Notes under the pieces: model-generated
Database searches by the model: none
Told to the model about the DNA's origin: nothing
Seen by the model: only the letters and a program-made list of their open reading frames with translations
Position numbers and translations under genes: made by a program
NCBI GenBank assembly: GCA_029260985.1
Contig: JAJDCE010000135.1
Coordinates: 1 to 26,771 of the forward strand
DNA length: 26,771 nt
Direction of reading: 5' to 3'
Source of the DNA: Patescibacteria group bacterium
GTDB lineage: Bacteria > Patescibacteriota > Gracilibacteria > UM-FILTER-43-11
In this document: positions 1-6,222 of the stretch, piece by piece
Position numbering within the stretch: the stretch's first letter is position 1
Layout: every line of letters starts with the position of its first letter

Positions 1-1269
1 CAAACTGAAGTGACGGAGGCAGATCTTGGTTCTGTGGCGGATGAGATTGCTGATTTGCAAGAATTACAGAAGAAAATAGAAGGGGCTAGTTTTGATGCTG
101 CGCTTAATTACATTCAGGTGGGGGCTTATAAAACTCACTCCTCTGATATTCACTTTCAGCCTGAAGAAAACTCAGTGACGGTTCGATTTAGGGTTGATGG
201 GGTCTTGAAGCCTGTTTTTGAGCTTAAACCCAAGACTTACGAGGGTATTATTAAAGAAATTAAATATCTTTCCAGCCTAAAACTCAATGTTTCAAATATT
301 CCTCAGGATGGGCAGTATTCTTTTATTATCAATAAGCGGCAAATCAATGTTCGTGTTTCTACCCTGCCTACTCACTATGGAGAAGCGACGGTGATGAGGC
401 TTTTGGATTCAGAGCGGGCAAATATCCCTCTAGAAGACCTTGGTTTTGAGGGGGTGGCGCTTGAGCACATGAAGCAAGCCATTGGCCTTACGCATGGCAT
501 GATTTTGGTGACAGGGCCTACAGGCAGTGGTAAAACCACCACTTTATATACCATGCTCCAATCGATTGATACCAAAACTAAGAAAGTGATTACGCTGGAA
601 GATCCGATTGAATATAATCTGGCGGGTATTTCGCAAAGTCAGATACAGGAAGATGAGGAATATGATTTTGCCTCTGGTTTACGTGCGATTTTACGTCAGG
701 ATCCGGATGTGATTATGGTGGGGGAAATACGTGATCTTGAAACGGCTGAAACCGCGGCGCAGGCTTCACTTACCGGTCATTTGGTGATTTCGACTCTGCA
801 TACCAATTCTGCGGTGGAATCGATTCCTCGCCTGGTGAATATGGGGGTCAAAAGTTTTATCTTAGCACCTTCTCTTGATTTGATTGTGGCACAACGATTG
901 GTTCGCAAGCTTTGCCCGGATTGCGCGGAGACAACTCCAATCTCTGAAACTGAAAAAGCTCATATCGAAAAATCCCTTGAAGGTCTAACTAAAAAGGGGA
1001 TTGAGGCTCCGGCCATCCCCACTGAACTCAGGCATTCCAAAGGGTGTGATAAGTGCGGGCAGTCCGGTTTTGCAGGCCAAATATCGATAACCGAGGTGCT
1101 CAGTTTTGATCAGGGTCTTCGGAATCTGATTCTGGAAAATAAGCCGATGCCTGAAATCTATCAGTACATTGATCAGAATTTAAAGATGCTTACACTTCAA
1201 GAAGATGGAGTGCTTAAGGTAATACGAGGGGTGACGACATTGGAGGAGGTTGATAGAGTAGCACAATAA
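1..1269 (+). CDS. pilB: Type IV pilus assembly / type II secretion ATPase (PilB/GspE family), 5' partial
   Basis: The reading frame is open from base 1, so this is the C-terminal ~422 residues of a longer protein (PilB is usually ~560 residues; its N-terminal domain would be off the window). A GTG at 10 is a possible internal start but is probably not the real one. Counting from that GTG, the Walker A motif GPTGSGKTT is at residues 169-177. An Asp-box-like segment (TLEDPIEY), Walker B (DPDVIMVGEIRD) and the His box (GHLVISTLHTNSA) follow in family order. Two CxxC pairs (CPDC, CDKC) form the zinc-binding insert typical of PilB/GspE rather than of the retraction ATPase PilT. The protein is expected to be a cytoplasmic hexamer powering pilin polymerisation. 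PilB versus GspE cannot be settled without neighbours; type IV pili are the usual system in CPR bacteria. Ends in TAA, 17 bases before the next gene. Confidence 0.93.
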   Translation, partial: QTEVTEADLGSVADEIADLQELQKKIEGASFDAALNYIQVGAYKTHSSDIHFQPEENSVTVRFRVDGVLKPVFELKPKTYEGIIKEIKYLSSLKLNVSNIPQDGQYSFIINKRQINVRVSTLPTHYGEATVMRLLDSERANIPLEDLGFEGVALEHMKQAIGLTHGMILVTGPTGSGKTTTLYTMLQSIDTKTKKVITLEDPIEYNLAGISQSQIQEDEEYDFASGLRAILRQDPDVIMVGEIRDLETAETAAQASLTGHLVISTLHTNSAVESIPRLVNMGVKSFILAPSLDLIVAQRLVRKLCPDCAETTPISETEKAHIEKSLEGLTKKGIEAPAIPTELRHSKGCDKCGQSGFAGQISITEVLSFDQGLRNLILENKPMPEIYQYIDQNLKMLTLQEDGVLKVIRGVTTLEEVDRVAQ

Positions 1270-1286
1270 AAATAATTCATATCATT

Positions 1287-1685
1287 ATGGAAACTGTTAA
1301 TAGGTCAAATGAGGCATTCCTGGAAAAAATTTCAGATGAATTAATGCGTATCCATACTGGCCTAAGTGAATATAATGTATTCACTAGGGAGTTATTAAAC
1401 CATGACCAAGTTGATGTAATATGCAATAAGCTAGATCAACTATCAAAAGAGGCAAAAGATATCGGTGAAGATGCAAAAGTAGCTCTTTTAAGTAATCTTA
1501 GTATGCATTTTTATGTATTACATACGGTGGGGGTTGTAGAAAATCCAGAAAAATTTTCAAATGAGGCGGCAAGAGCTTTTACACTGCTTGAGACTATTTT
1601 ACTAACTTTAGATGGTTTTGTGGCAAAAAACCGTGGGAAAATTTTAAAAATTATTAGTGAGAGAGAAGGTCGATATGAGATATAG
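1287..1685 (+). CDS. Hypothetical small helical protein, 132 aa
   Basis: I do not recognise this protein. It begins at ATG, 17 bases after the pilB-type gene, with no Shine-Dalgarno motif, and ends in TAG. The sequence is predicted by eye to be all helical, soluble and mixed in charge (Glu, Lys, Asp, Leu, Asn), without signal peptide, membrane segment, Cys pair or enzymatic motif. Its DNA is visibly more A+T rich than the ATPase gene before it. It may be cotranscribed with that gene, and it is followed by a hairpin and a perfect palindromic terminator. The complete frame, good start context and snug position support a real gene. No function can be assigned. Confidence 0.7.
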   Translation: METVNRSNEAFLEKISDELMRIHTGLSEYNVFTRELLNHDQVDVICNKLDQLSKEAKDIGEDAKVALLSNLSMHFYVLHTVGVVENPEKFSNEAARAFTLLETILLTLDGFVAKNRGKILKIISEREGRYEI

Positions 1686-1746
1686 TATTTCTATATAATA
1701 ATTGTATAACCAAATACAAGTGTCGTTCCTGAATCAATACTGAATC

Positions 1747-1773
1747 AAGCCTGCCTGTCCGGTAGGCAGGTTT
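1747..1773. repeat. GC-rich hairpin repeat (CCTGCCT...AGGCAGG)
   Basis: Seven-base perfect arms CCTGCCT (1750-1756) and AGGCAGG (1764-1770) enclose GTCCGGT, and three more pairs (one G-T) extend the stem to 1747 and 1773. It is much more GC rich than its surroundings. From memory, similar CCTGCC/GGCAGG hairpins are scattered between genes in many CPR genomes. It may add to termination after the 132-aa gene, but no T-tract follows directly. Confidence 0.6.
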
Positions 1774-1800
1774 CAGCACATGGTTTAGGATGACTGTTAG

Positions 1801-1832
1801 AAAAACTGTTGTCGAATTCGACAACAGTTTTT
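1801..1832. terminator. Bidirectional terminator, perfect 32-nt palindrome
   Basis: The 32 bases are exactly self-complementary, centred on GAATTC with arms AAAAACTGTTGTC / GACAACAGTTTTT. The flanking A and T runs give a U-tract in both directions. It sits between the end of the + strand 132-aa gene (1685) and the end of the minus-strand mscS gene (1862), exactly where a shared terminator for converging genes is expected. It is the most symmetric member of a family with further copies near 4181, 20439 and 24266. Confidence 0.85.
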
Positions 1833-1861
1833 AGTGTTTATAGATACTGTTAAGTTTCTCT

Positions 1862-3055
1862 CTATAAATGGGTTGGTGGTGCGGCAGGAGGTGCTTCTGA
1901 CTCTGGTTTTTTGACTTGAGGTGTAGGAGTAGGATTAGCGGCTGGTTTTTGCTCTTTAGCTGGCTGTACTGGCGGAGCAACCTGTTTTCTAGCTGCCTGA
2001 GCTCTTGAAGCCTTTTCAAATAATTGTTCTGGGACTTCCGGTACATTTTCAGTTCCAAGGGCAGCTGTTTTAATCTGGTCATTCGTAGGTATAGGTACCA
2101 TTTCAGGTACGATTCCGTTTTTAAGGCTATCCATTGTTTTAAGGAAAGAGCGATCGTCTTCATCTAATTTAAGAGTGCGGATCGGGAATGGTATATTGAT
2201 GCCCAGTTCGCCGAAGGTCTTTTTGATTCGATTGGCCAGGTTGGATCTAATGTTCATCCAGTTCTTTGAGGATTCAATCCAAAATAGTATTCGGATATTT
2301 ATTGCACTGTCTCCGAATTCTTCGACGAGCACTTGTGCTTCCGGTTTTGGAACAATGCTCTTATCTTTATCTATAATTCCTTTGATTAAGCTTGTGACCA
2401 TTGGCAGGTCTGTGTTGTAATCAACTCCTACAATCAATTCGATTCGGCGGAATGGGTTGGTGCTGTAGCTGATGAGGGTTTCATTGAGCATCGATTGATT
2501 AGGAATTACGACTTCGGTTCCATCGATGGCCTGCAGAACAGTGGCACGGGTATCAATGCTAACTATTGTTCCTACTAAATCTCCTACTTTGATCAGGTCA
2601 CCGATTTTAATGCGATCCTGAGAGAGCATTAGGATTCCGGCAAAGAAATTACCGATAATATCTTTTAGCGCGAAACCGATACCTAGTGAAAGAGCTCCGA
2701 TTACGGCTGTGAAGTTTAAGCCGTTGATTGCGGCGGCAATGGTGATACCTACCGTTAAAATAACAATAGTGGTGATTCTTTCCACAAGAAGCAGTACACT
2801 CTCGGTAACTTCTTCACCCTTCTTTTTGAGGATTTCACGCTTTATTGCTCCTGCAACCATTTTAGCGATTACCCAGGAAATGATCAAAATAACGATGCCT
2901 GCAATCCAGTTATCGATATTTCCGGTGATAAAGCTGAAAAGTTCTTTTATCCCTGCTCTACCTTGGTCTTCGGCATACTGACCCCCTGCAGCTGCAGTGC
3001 TTTTTACGGTTTGTCCGATTTGGGCGTAAGCTTTTGGGATCAATTGATCTAACAT
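1862..3055 (-). CDS. mscS: MscS-family small-conductance mechanosensitive channel with Pro/Ala-rich tail
   Basis: A 397-residue membrane protein that would open under membrane tension to release solutes during osmotic downshock. Three membrane segments are visible: about residues 51-70, 92-111 and the pore-lining helix 113-143, whose Gly/Ala pattern (GALSLGIGFALKDIIGNFF) is characteristic of MscS TM3. The beta domain (DRIKIGDLIKVGDLVGTI) and the closing INIPFPIRTL motif of the family follow. After about residue 345 comes a low-complexity Pro/Ala/Lys/Glu tail of ~50 residues that MscS itself lacks. It is transcribed from a good promoter at 3087-3115, with a short A-rich leader and no Shine-Dalgarno, and ends in TAG just before the palindromic terminator. 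Family assignment is secure; the role of the tail is unknown. Confidence 0.93.
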   Translation of the reverse strand: MLDQLIPKAYAQIGQTVKSTAAAGGQYAEDQGRAGIKELFSFITGNIDNWIAGIVILIISWVIAKMVAGAIKREILKKKGEEVTESVLLLVERITTIVILTVGITIAAAINGLNFTAVIGALSLGIGFALKDIIGNFFAGILMLSQDRIKIGDLIKVGDLVGTIVSIDTRATVLQAIDGTEVVIPNQSMLNETLISYSTNPFRRIELIVGVDYNTDLPMVTSLIKGIIDKDKSIVPKPEAQVLVEEFGDSAINIRILFWIESSKNWMNIRSNLANRIKKTFGELGINIPFPIRTLKLDEDDRSFLKTMDSLKNGIVPEMVPIPTNDQIKTAALGTENVPEVPEQLFEKASRAQAARKQVAPPVQPAKEQKPAANPTPTPQVKKPESEAPPAAPPTHL

Positions 3056-3086
3056 TTTTTGTTTTTGTTTACAAATCTATCCCTAT

Positions 3087-3115
3087 ATTATACCAAAAAA
3101 AGGCTCGAACTGCAA
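3087..3115 (-). promoter_or_regulatory. Sigma70-type promoter for mscS
   Basis: Read on the minus strand, TTGCAG (3110-3115) is followed after exactly 17 bases by TATAAT (3087-3092), itself preceded by TGG. Predicted transcription start is about 3080, leaving a ~25-base A-rich leader before the ATG at 3055. Spacing and -10 match the consensus, and the site lies directly upstream of mscS. Confidence 0.75.
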
Positions 3116-3197
3116 GTTGGATCTTAGGCTTTAACAGTTCAATGGCTCAAATTAATTCGTATAATAGTGGGTAGTTAGGCGAAGTGCACAAGAGGTG

Positions 3198-3839
3198 TTA
3201 AGGGGTATTAGGCCTAGGTATATCCAAAGTGTTTACCACTTTGTCTGTGATTACCTTATAGTTGAAAAAACATCTGTCTTCTTGCTCTCTATCTTTGTGA
3301 AAAAATTGTATAAACTCGAAGTTATTAAAAAATGGTCTTCCGAGTAAAACCTCCCCCTCTAGTCTTTTCATAATTTCAGAATAAGAGTTGGACATGATTG
3401 TTTTCTGATTTTCAAAGTGGCTATGGAGATCGCTACCTTCTATACTTTGGCTTTGTAGATTTTCACACTCCTTATATTCTTTTTCTAAGTCTTTCAGTTC
3501 GGTTTCCATTTCCTTATTTGGATAAAGCCACCATACAGTTTCATTAAAAACATATATTTTATTTTTTGACCTGTTCGCTAGATAGATTTGCAGATCTCTT
3601 GATATGTAGCTTACATCGCCGCCTACACCGTTAACGCTGGACAGCTCCTCTTCCGCTGTTGGCACTGGTAATCCTATGTAACTACCAATGGAATAGGGTA
3701 TTAAAGTGTGATCTGCGCCAGAATCAACTAAGGCAAATGTTTTTGAGCTGTTTGCATCGATAAGTGGATTACAAAAAAGAACCTCCATATAAGGTCGGTG
3801 TTTTCCATTTATTTCAGTATAAGGGAGTCGACAAAACAT
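3198..3839 (-). CDS. Retropepsin-like aspartyl protease family protein, 213 aa
   Basis: The catalytic loop of single-domain (retroviral-type) aspartic proteases is visible as FALVDSGADHTLIP, with the catalytic Asp at residue 39 in a D-S-G-A motif. The second family signature, a hydrophobic-hydrophobic-Gly segment, is LLGRPFF at 165-171, followed by a Phe-rich strand. Proteins of this size act as homodimers, each chain giving one Asp. Between the flap region and LLGR lies an unusual ~60-residue charged, probably helical insertion (about 100-160). There is no signal peptide, so it is probably cytoplasmic. Its ATG abuts the TAA of the upstream 77-aa gene (TAAATG on the minus strand), so translation is probably coupled. 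Protease activity and substrate are not shown by the sequence. Confidence 0.8.
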   Translation of the reverse strand: MFCRLPYTEINGKHRPYMEVLFCNPLIDANSSKTFALVDSGADHTLIPYSIGSYIGLPVPTAEEELSSVNGVGGDVSYISRDLQIYLANRSKNKIYVFNETVWWLYPNKEMETELKDLEKEYKECENLQSQSIEGSDLHSHFENQKTIMSNSYSEIMKRLEGEVLLGRPFFNNFEFIQFFHKDREQEDRCFFNYKVITDKVVNTLDIPRPNTP

Positions 3840-4073
3840 TTACACTCTAGCGGTTAGCATCTGAGCTATATTGCTTGTATTTTCGCTCACCCTAATGACA
3901 ACAGGTTTTCTGCCTTGTTCATCTTCAATCTCCTTTGCTTTTGTAAAAGCATCTTGTGCTAACAAGGAGCTAAAAAGGACAGTAGGTTTATCTTCCTCTG
4001 AGAAAAATACAATAAATTTACCTTTGAAATCCTCTAAATTTTCTGGAGTGTTGAGTGAATTTTCATCTGACAT
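3840..4073 (-). CDS. Small DUF5678-like protein, 77 aa
   Basis: A small soluble acidic protein with the pattern FKGKFIVFFSEEDKPTVLF, then a helix rich in Ala/Lys/Glu, then KPVVIRV. This resembles DUF5678, a short beta-alpha-beta family (gkyVA...g.vi...s..ea...a.......p.i.rV), though I make the match from memory. It is the first gene of a two-gene unit, and its stop codon touches the start of the retropepsin-like gene. Small DUF5678-type proteins beside aspartyl-protease genes are, as I recall, a recurrent pairing in bacteria and archaea, so a functional link (partner, inhibitor or substrate adaptor) is plausible but inferred. No Shine-Dalgarno precedes its ATG. Confidence 0.7.
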   Translation of the reverse strand: MSDENSLNTPENLEDFKGKFIVFFSEEDKPTVLFSSLLAQDAFTKAKEIEDEQGRKPVVIRVSENTSNIAQMLTARV

Positions 4074-4089
4074 AGCTCAATTTTATTAA

Positions 4090-4101
4090 ATCTGCGCAGA
4101 T
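4090..4101. promoter_or_regulatory. Palindrome upstream of the protease unit, possible operator
   Basis: ATCTGCGCAGAT is a perfect 12-base palindrome 17 bases upstream of the 77-aa gene start, next to an AT-rich stretch (4101-4118) holding several TATNAT-like -10 candidates on the minus strand. No well-spaced -35 could be fixed. It may be an operator or a chance palindrome. Confidence 0.3.
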
Positions 4102-4180
4102 CATATCATATAATATGCTCTTAATGCTTCTTTATAATACCGTATAGGGTCATTTTTTTACAACTATTAATAGTGCTTCA

Positions 4181-4205
4181 AACTGTTGTCGAAATTTCCG
4201 ACACT
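4181..4205 (-). terminator. Palindromic terminator-like element after alaS
   Basis: On the minus strand, 30 bases past the alaS stop, TGTCGGAAATTTCGACA is followed by ACAGTTT. The stem is TGTCG/CGACA with weaker inner pairing. It is the same element as at 20439 and 24266 and shares TTTCGACAACAG. The T-run is short, so termination may be partial. Confidence 0.6.
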
Positions 4206-4234
4206 TTCTATTTTACCCTAGTCTTGGCAGTTTT

Positions 4235-6034
4235 TCAAAAGAGAATTGCCTTAATTCTTCGCACTCCAGCAGACGAGGATTGTTCTTTCTTGATCTTAAA
4301 TTTCCCTAATTCTCCTGTTTTTTCAACATGAGGACCACCGCAGATTTCTTTGGAAAATCCTTCTATTGAATATACTTTTACTTTTTCACCATATTTACCT
4401 TCGAACAGGCCGATAGCGCCAGCATCTTTGGCTTCATCAACTGTCATATTGTCGCATACAATCGGGACGTCAGCTTCAATTGCGTCATTAACAAATTTTT
4501 CCACTTGCTCGATTTGTTCAGGCGTCATTTTATCGGGATGTGTAAAATCAAACCTTAAACGTTCTGCTGTGATATTGGAGCCTTTTTGAGTAGCATGGTC
4601 ACCAAGTACTTTATGTAATGCGGCGTGGAGCAGGTGAGTGGCTGTGTGGAGTTTTGTTGTGGCTTCGGAATTATCCTGTAATCCGCCTTTAAATTTTTCT
4701 TCAGCACCAGCACGGGAAAGCTCCTGATGATTTTCAAAGGCTTTATCAAAACCTTCTTTATCTACTGTTAAATCGTGTTTTTCAGCTTCTTCAATTGTCA
4801 TTTCGATTGGAAAGCCATAGGTATCGTATAATTTAAAGGCTTGTTTTCCGCTTATTTCAGTGATTTTTTTACCTGCTCGTTCAAATGCTATTTGAAAGCC
4901 GTTTAGCAGTTTTTCGAATTCTCTTAGGCCGTGAGTAACGGTTTTTCTGAATTGATCTTCTTCTAATTCAAATGTTTTTAAGATCTCTTCCTCATGTTTG
5001 AGTGCGGGATAAACGTCACTCATTATATGTATTACTTTTTTCGCAATAATATGTGTAAAATTTTGTTCAATTCCTAAAGTTTTCCCGTGTCTTATCGCAC
5101 GTCTCATTAGTCTGCGCATTACATATCCCTGATCAACATTACTTGGTTTAACGCCATCTCCTGCCATAAAAACAGCTGCTCTTAAGTGATCTGTGATTAT
5201 GCGATATGAAGTTGGATTGTCTGAATATGAGATTGTTGTCAGTGAGCTGATTTTATCAAATATCGGCTGGAATAATTCAATGTCGTAAACTGATTTTTTA
5301 CCCTGCAGTACAGCAGCAGTGCGCTCTAATCCCATGCCGGTATCAATATTATGCTGTTTTAACTGTTCATAGCTGCCATTTTTGGTTTTATTGTATTGCA
5401 TAAGCACATCATTCCAGATCTCGAGCCAGTCATCTTCGTTTTCGTTTGGGTTTCCATGAGGTTCACCTTCACCGATCCAATAAAACATTTCTGTGCTTGG
5501 GCCGCATGGTCCAGTCTGGCCAGCAGGTCCCCACCAATTATTTTCACTGTCTTTAACACCACCCTTAATAAATCCAATTCGCTCTTTGGGCATTCCGATT
5601 TTTAACCAGATTTCAGCAGATTCATTATCTACGGGAAGATCAGGAAAATCATCATCTCCGCCAAAAACACTTACAGATAAATATTTTGGGTCAATGTTTA
5701 ACTTTTTTGTTAAAAATTCATAGCTCATTTCAATTGCACCTTCTTTGAAATAATCTCCCAGACTCCAATTTCCTAACATTTCAAAGAAAGTCAGATGACT
5801 TGCGTCACCGACTTCATCAATATCACCGGTTCTGATGCATTTTTGTACATTTACCAGGCGGTTTCCTTCGGGGTGCGGTTCACCAAGAAGATAGGGGACT
5901 AGCGGGTGCATTCCGGCAGTTGTAAAAAGTACGGTTGGGTCATTTTCCGGTAAAAGTGGGGCAGAAGGAATTATTGCATGACCTTTTTCTTTGAAAAATT
6001 CTAAGTACTTTTGACGAATTTCAATTGCTTTCAT
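4235..6034 (-). CDS. alaS: Alanine--tRNA ligase, compact form with editing domain, 599 aa
   Basis: Charges tRNA-Ala with alanine. It starts with the canonical MKAIEIRQKYLEFF. The class II catalytic core is intact: VNVQKCIRTGDIDEVG, FFEMLGNWSLGDYFKEGAI (motif 2 region) and the GMGLER motif 3. The C-terminal part is the editing domain that removes mischarged Ser/Gly, with its zinc ligands HTATH (H463, H467) and CGGPH (C565, H569). The enzyme ends just after this domain. The DHHA1/C-Ala oligomerisation domain is absent, as is the ~100-residue beta-barrel with the glycine-rich GGQ-type motif that normally precedes the editing zinc site. Usual bacterial length is ~875. It stops at TGA, the only TGA stop in the window. 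Transcribed from the promoter at 6111-6139 through a repeat-bearing leader. Confidence 0.95.
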   Translation of the reverse strand: MKAIEIRQKYLEFFKEKGHAIIPSAPLLPENDPTVLFTTAGMHPLVPYLLGEPHPEGNRLVNVQKCIRTGDIDEVGDASHLTFFEMLGNWSLGDYFKEGAIEMSYEFLTKKLNIDPKYLSVSVFGGDDDFPDLPVDNESAEIWLKIGMPKERIGFIKGGVKDSENNWWGPAGQTGPCGPSTEMFYWIGEGEPHGNPNENEDDWLEIWNDVLMQYNKTKNGSYEQLKQHNIDTGMGLERTAAVLQGKKSVYDIELFQPIFDKISSLTTISYSDNPTSYRIITDHLRAAVFMAGDGVKPSNVDQGYVMRRLMRRAIRHGKTLGIEQNFTHIIAKKVIHIMSDVYPALKHEEEILKTFELEEDQFRKTVTHGLREFEKLLNGFQIAFERAGKKITEISGKQAFKLYDTYGFPIEMTIEEAEKHDLTVDKEGFDKAFENHQELSRAGAEEKFKGGLQDNSEATTKLHTATHLLHAALHKVLGDHATQKGSNITAERLRFDFTHPDKMTPEQIEQVEKFVNDAIEADVPIVCDNMTVDEAKDAGAIGLFEGKYGEKVKVYSIEGFSKEICGGPHVEKTGELGKFKIKKEQSSSAGVRRIKAILF

Positions 6035-6041
6035 TAGGTTT

Positions 6042-6098
6042 GGACTAGGGAACTAAGGGGTAAGAACTGGGGACTAAGGACTAGGGACTAAGGGTTAA
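6042..6098. repeat. Degenerate GGGACTAA tandem repeats in the alaS leader
   Basis: Repeated variants of GGACTAGGGA / ACTAAGGG fill 57 bases. They can be read as two ~29-base units (6042-6070 and 6071-6098) made of shorter GGGACTA elements. They lie between the predicted alaS transcription start (~6104) and its ATG at 6034, so the alaS mRNA would carry a C/U-rich repeated leader. Five G-runs of three or four on the + strand could in principle form a quadruplex. Function unknown. Confidence 0.65.
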
Positions 6099-6110
6099 GT
6101 TTGTGATCGT

Positions 6111-6139
6111 ATTTTATAGCGTCTGCTTACCTAAGACAA
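6111..6139 (-). promoter_or_regulatory. Candidate sigma70-type promoter for alaS
   Basis: On the minus strand, TTGTCT (6134-6139), 17 bases, then TAAAAT (6111-6116). Predicted start is near 6104, giving a ~70-base leader that contains the tandem repeats. It is back to back with the + strand promoter at 6159-6187. Confidence 0.55.
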
Positions 6140-6158
6140 GTTTAGACTGATACGAGGG

Positions 6159-6187
6159 TTGATTTTTATGGTGAAATTTGGTATAAT
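6159..6187 (+). promoter_or_regulatory. Sigma70-type promoter for the first surface-protein operon
   Basis: TTGATT (6159-6164), exactly 17 bases, then a perfect TATAAT (6182-6187) preceded by TGG. Predicted start is about 6194, ~29 bases before the ATG at 6223. It resembles the mscS promoter closely. It is probably the main promoter for the four-gene unit ending at 20373. Confidence 0.8.
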
Positions 6188-6222
6188 ATTAAGATTAATT
6201 TAAAAAATCCCTAACCCGTTTC

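Noticed and set aside
1831..2163. Minus-strand 110-codon open frame overlapping the mscS 3' end
   Set aside because: Same strand, different frame from mscS; low-complexity Lys/Leu/Gln product caused by the repetitive Pro/Ala tail, and it runs into the terminator palindrome.
3160..3165. TATAAT on the + strand between the protease gene and mscS
   Set aside because: No suitable -35 and it would point into the 3' end of the minus-strand protease gene; probably chance in AT-rich DNA.
4235..4237. UGA-to-glycine code (translation table 25)
   Set aside because: All large genes, including one of 2,376 codons, have no in-frame TGA, which would be common if it coded glycine.
6035..6110. T-box riboswitch in the alaS leader
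   Set aside because: Leader is only ~70 bases of simple repeats, with no T-box sequence, specifier stem or antiterminator/terminator pair.
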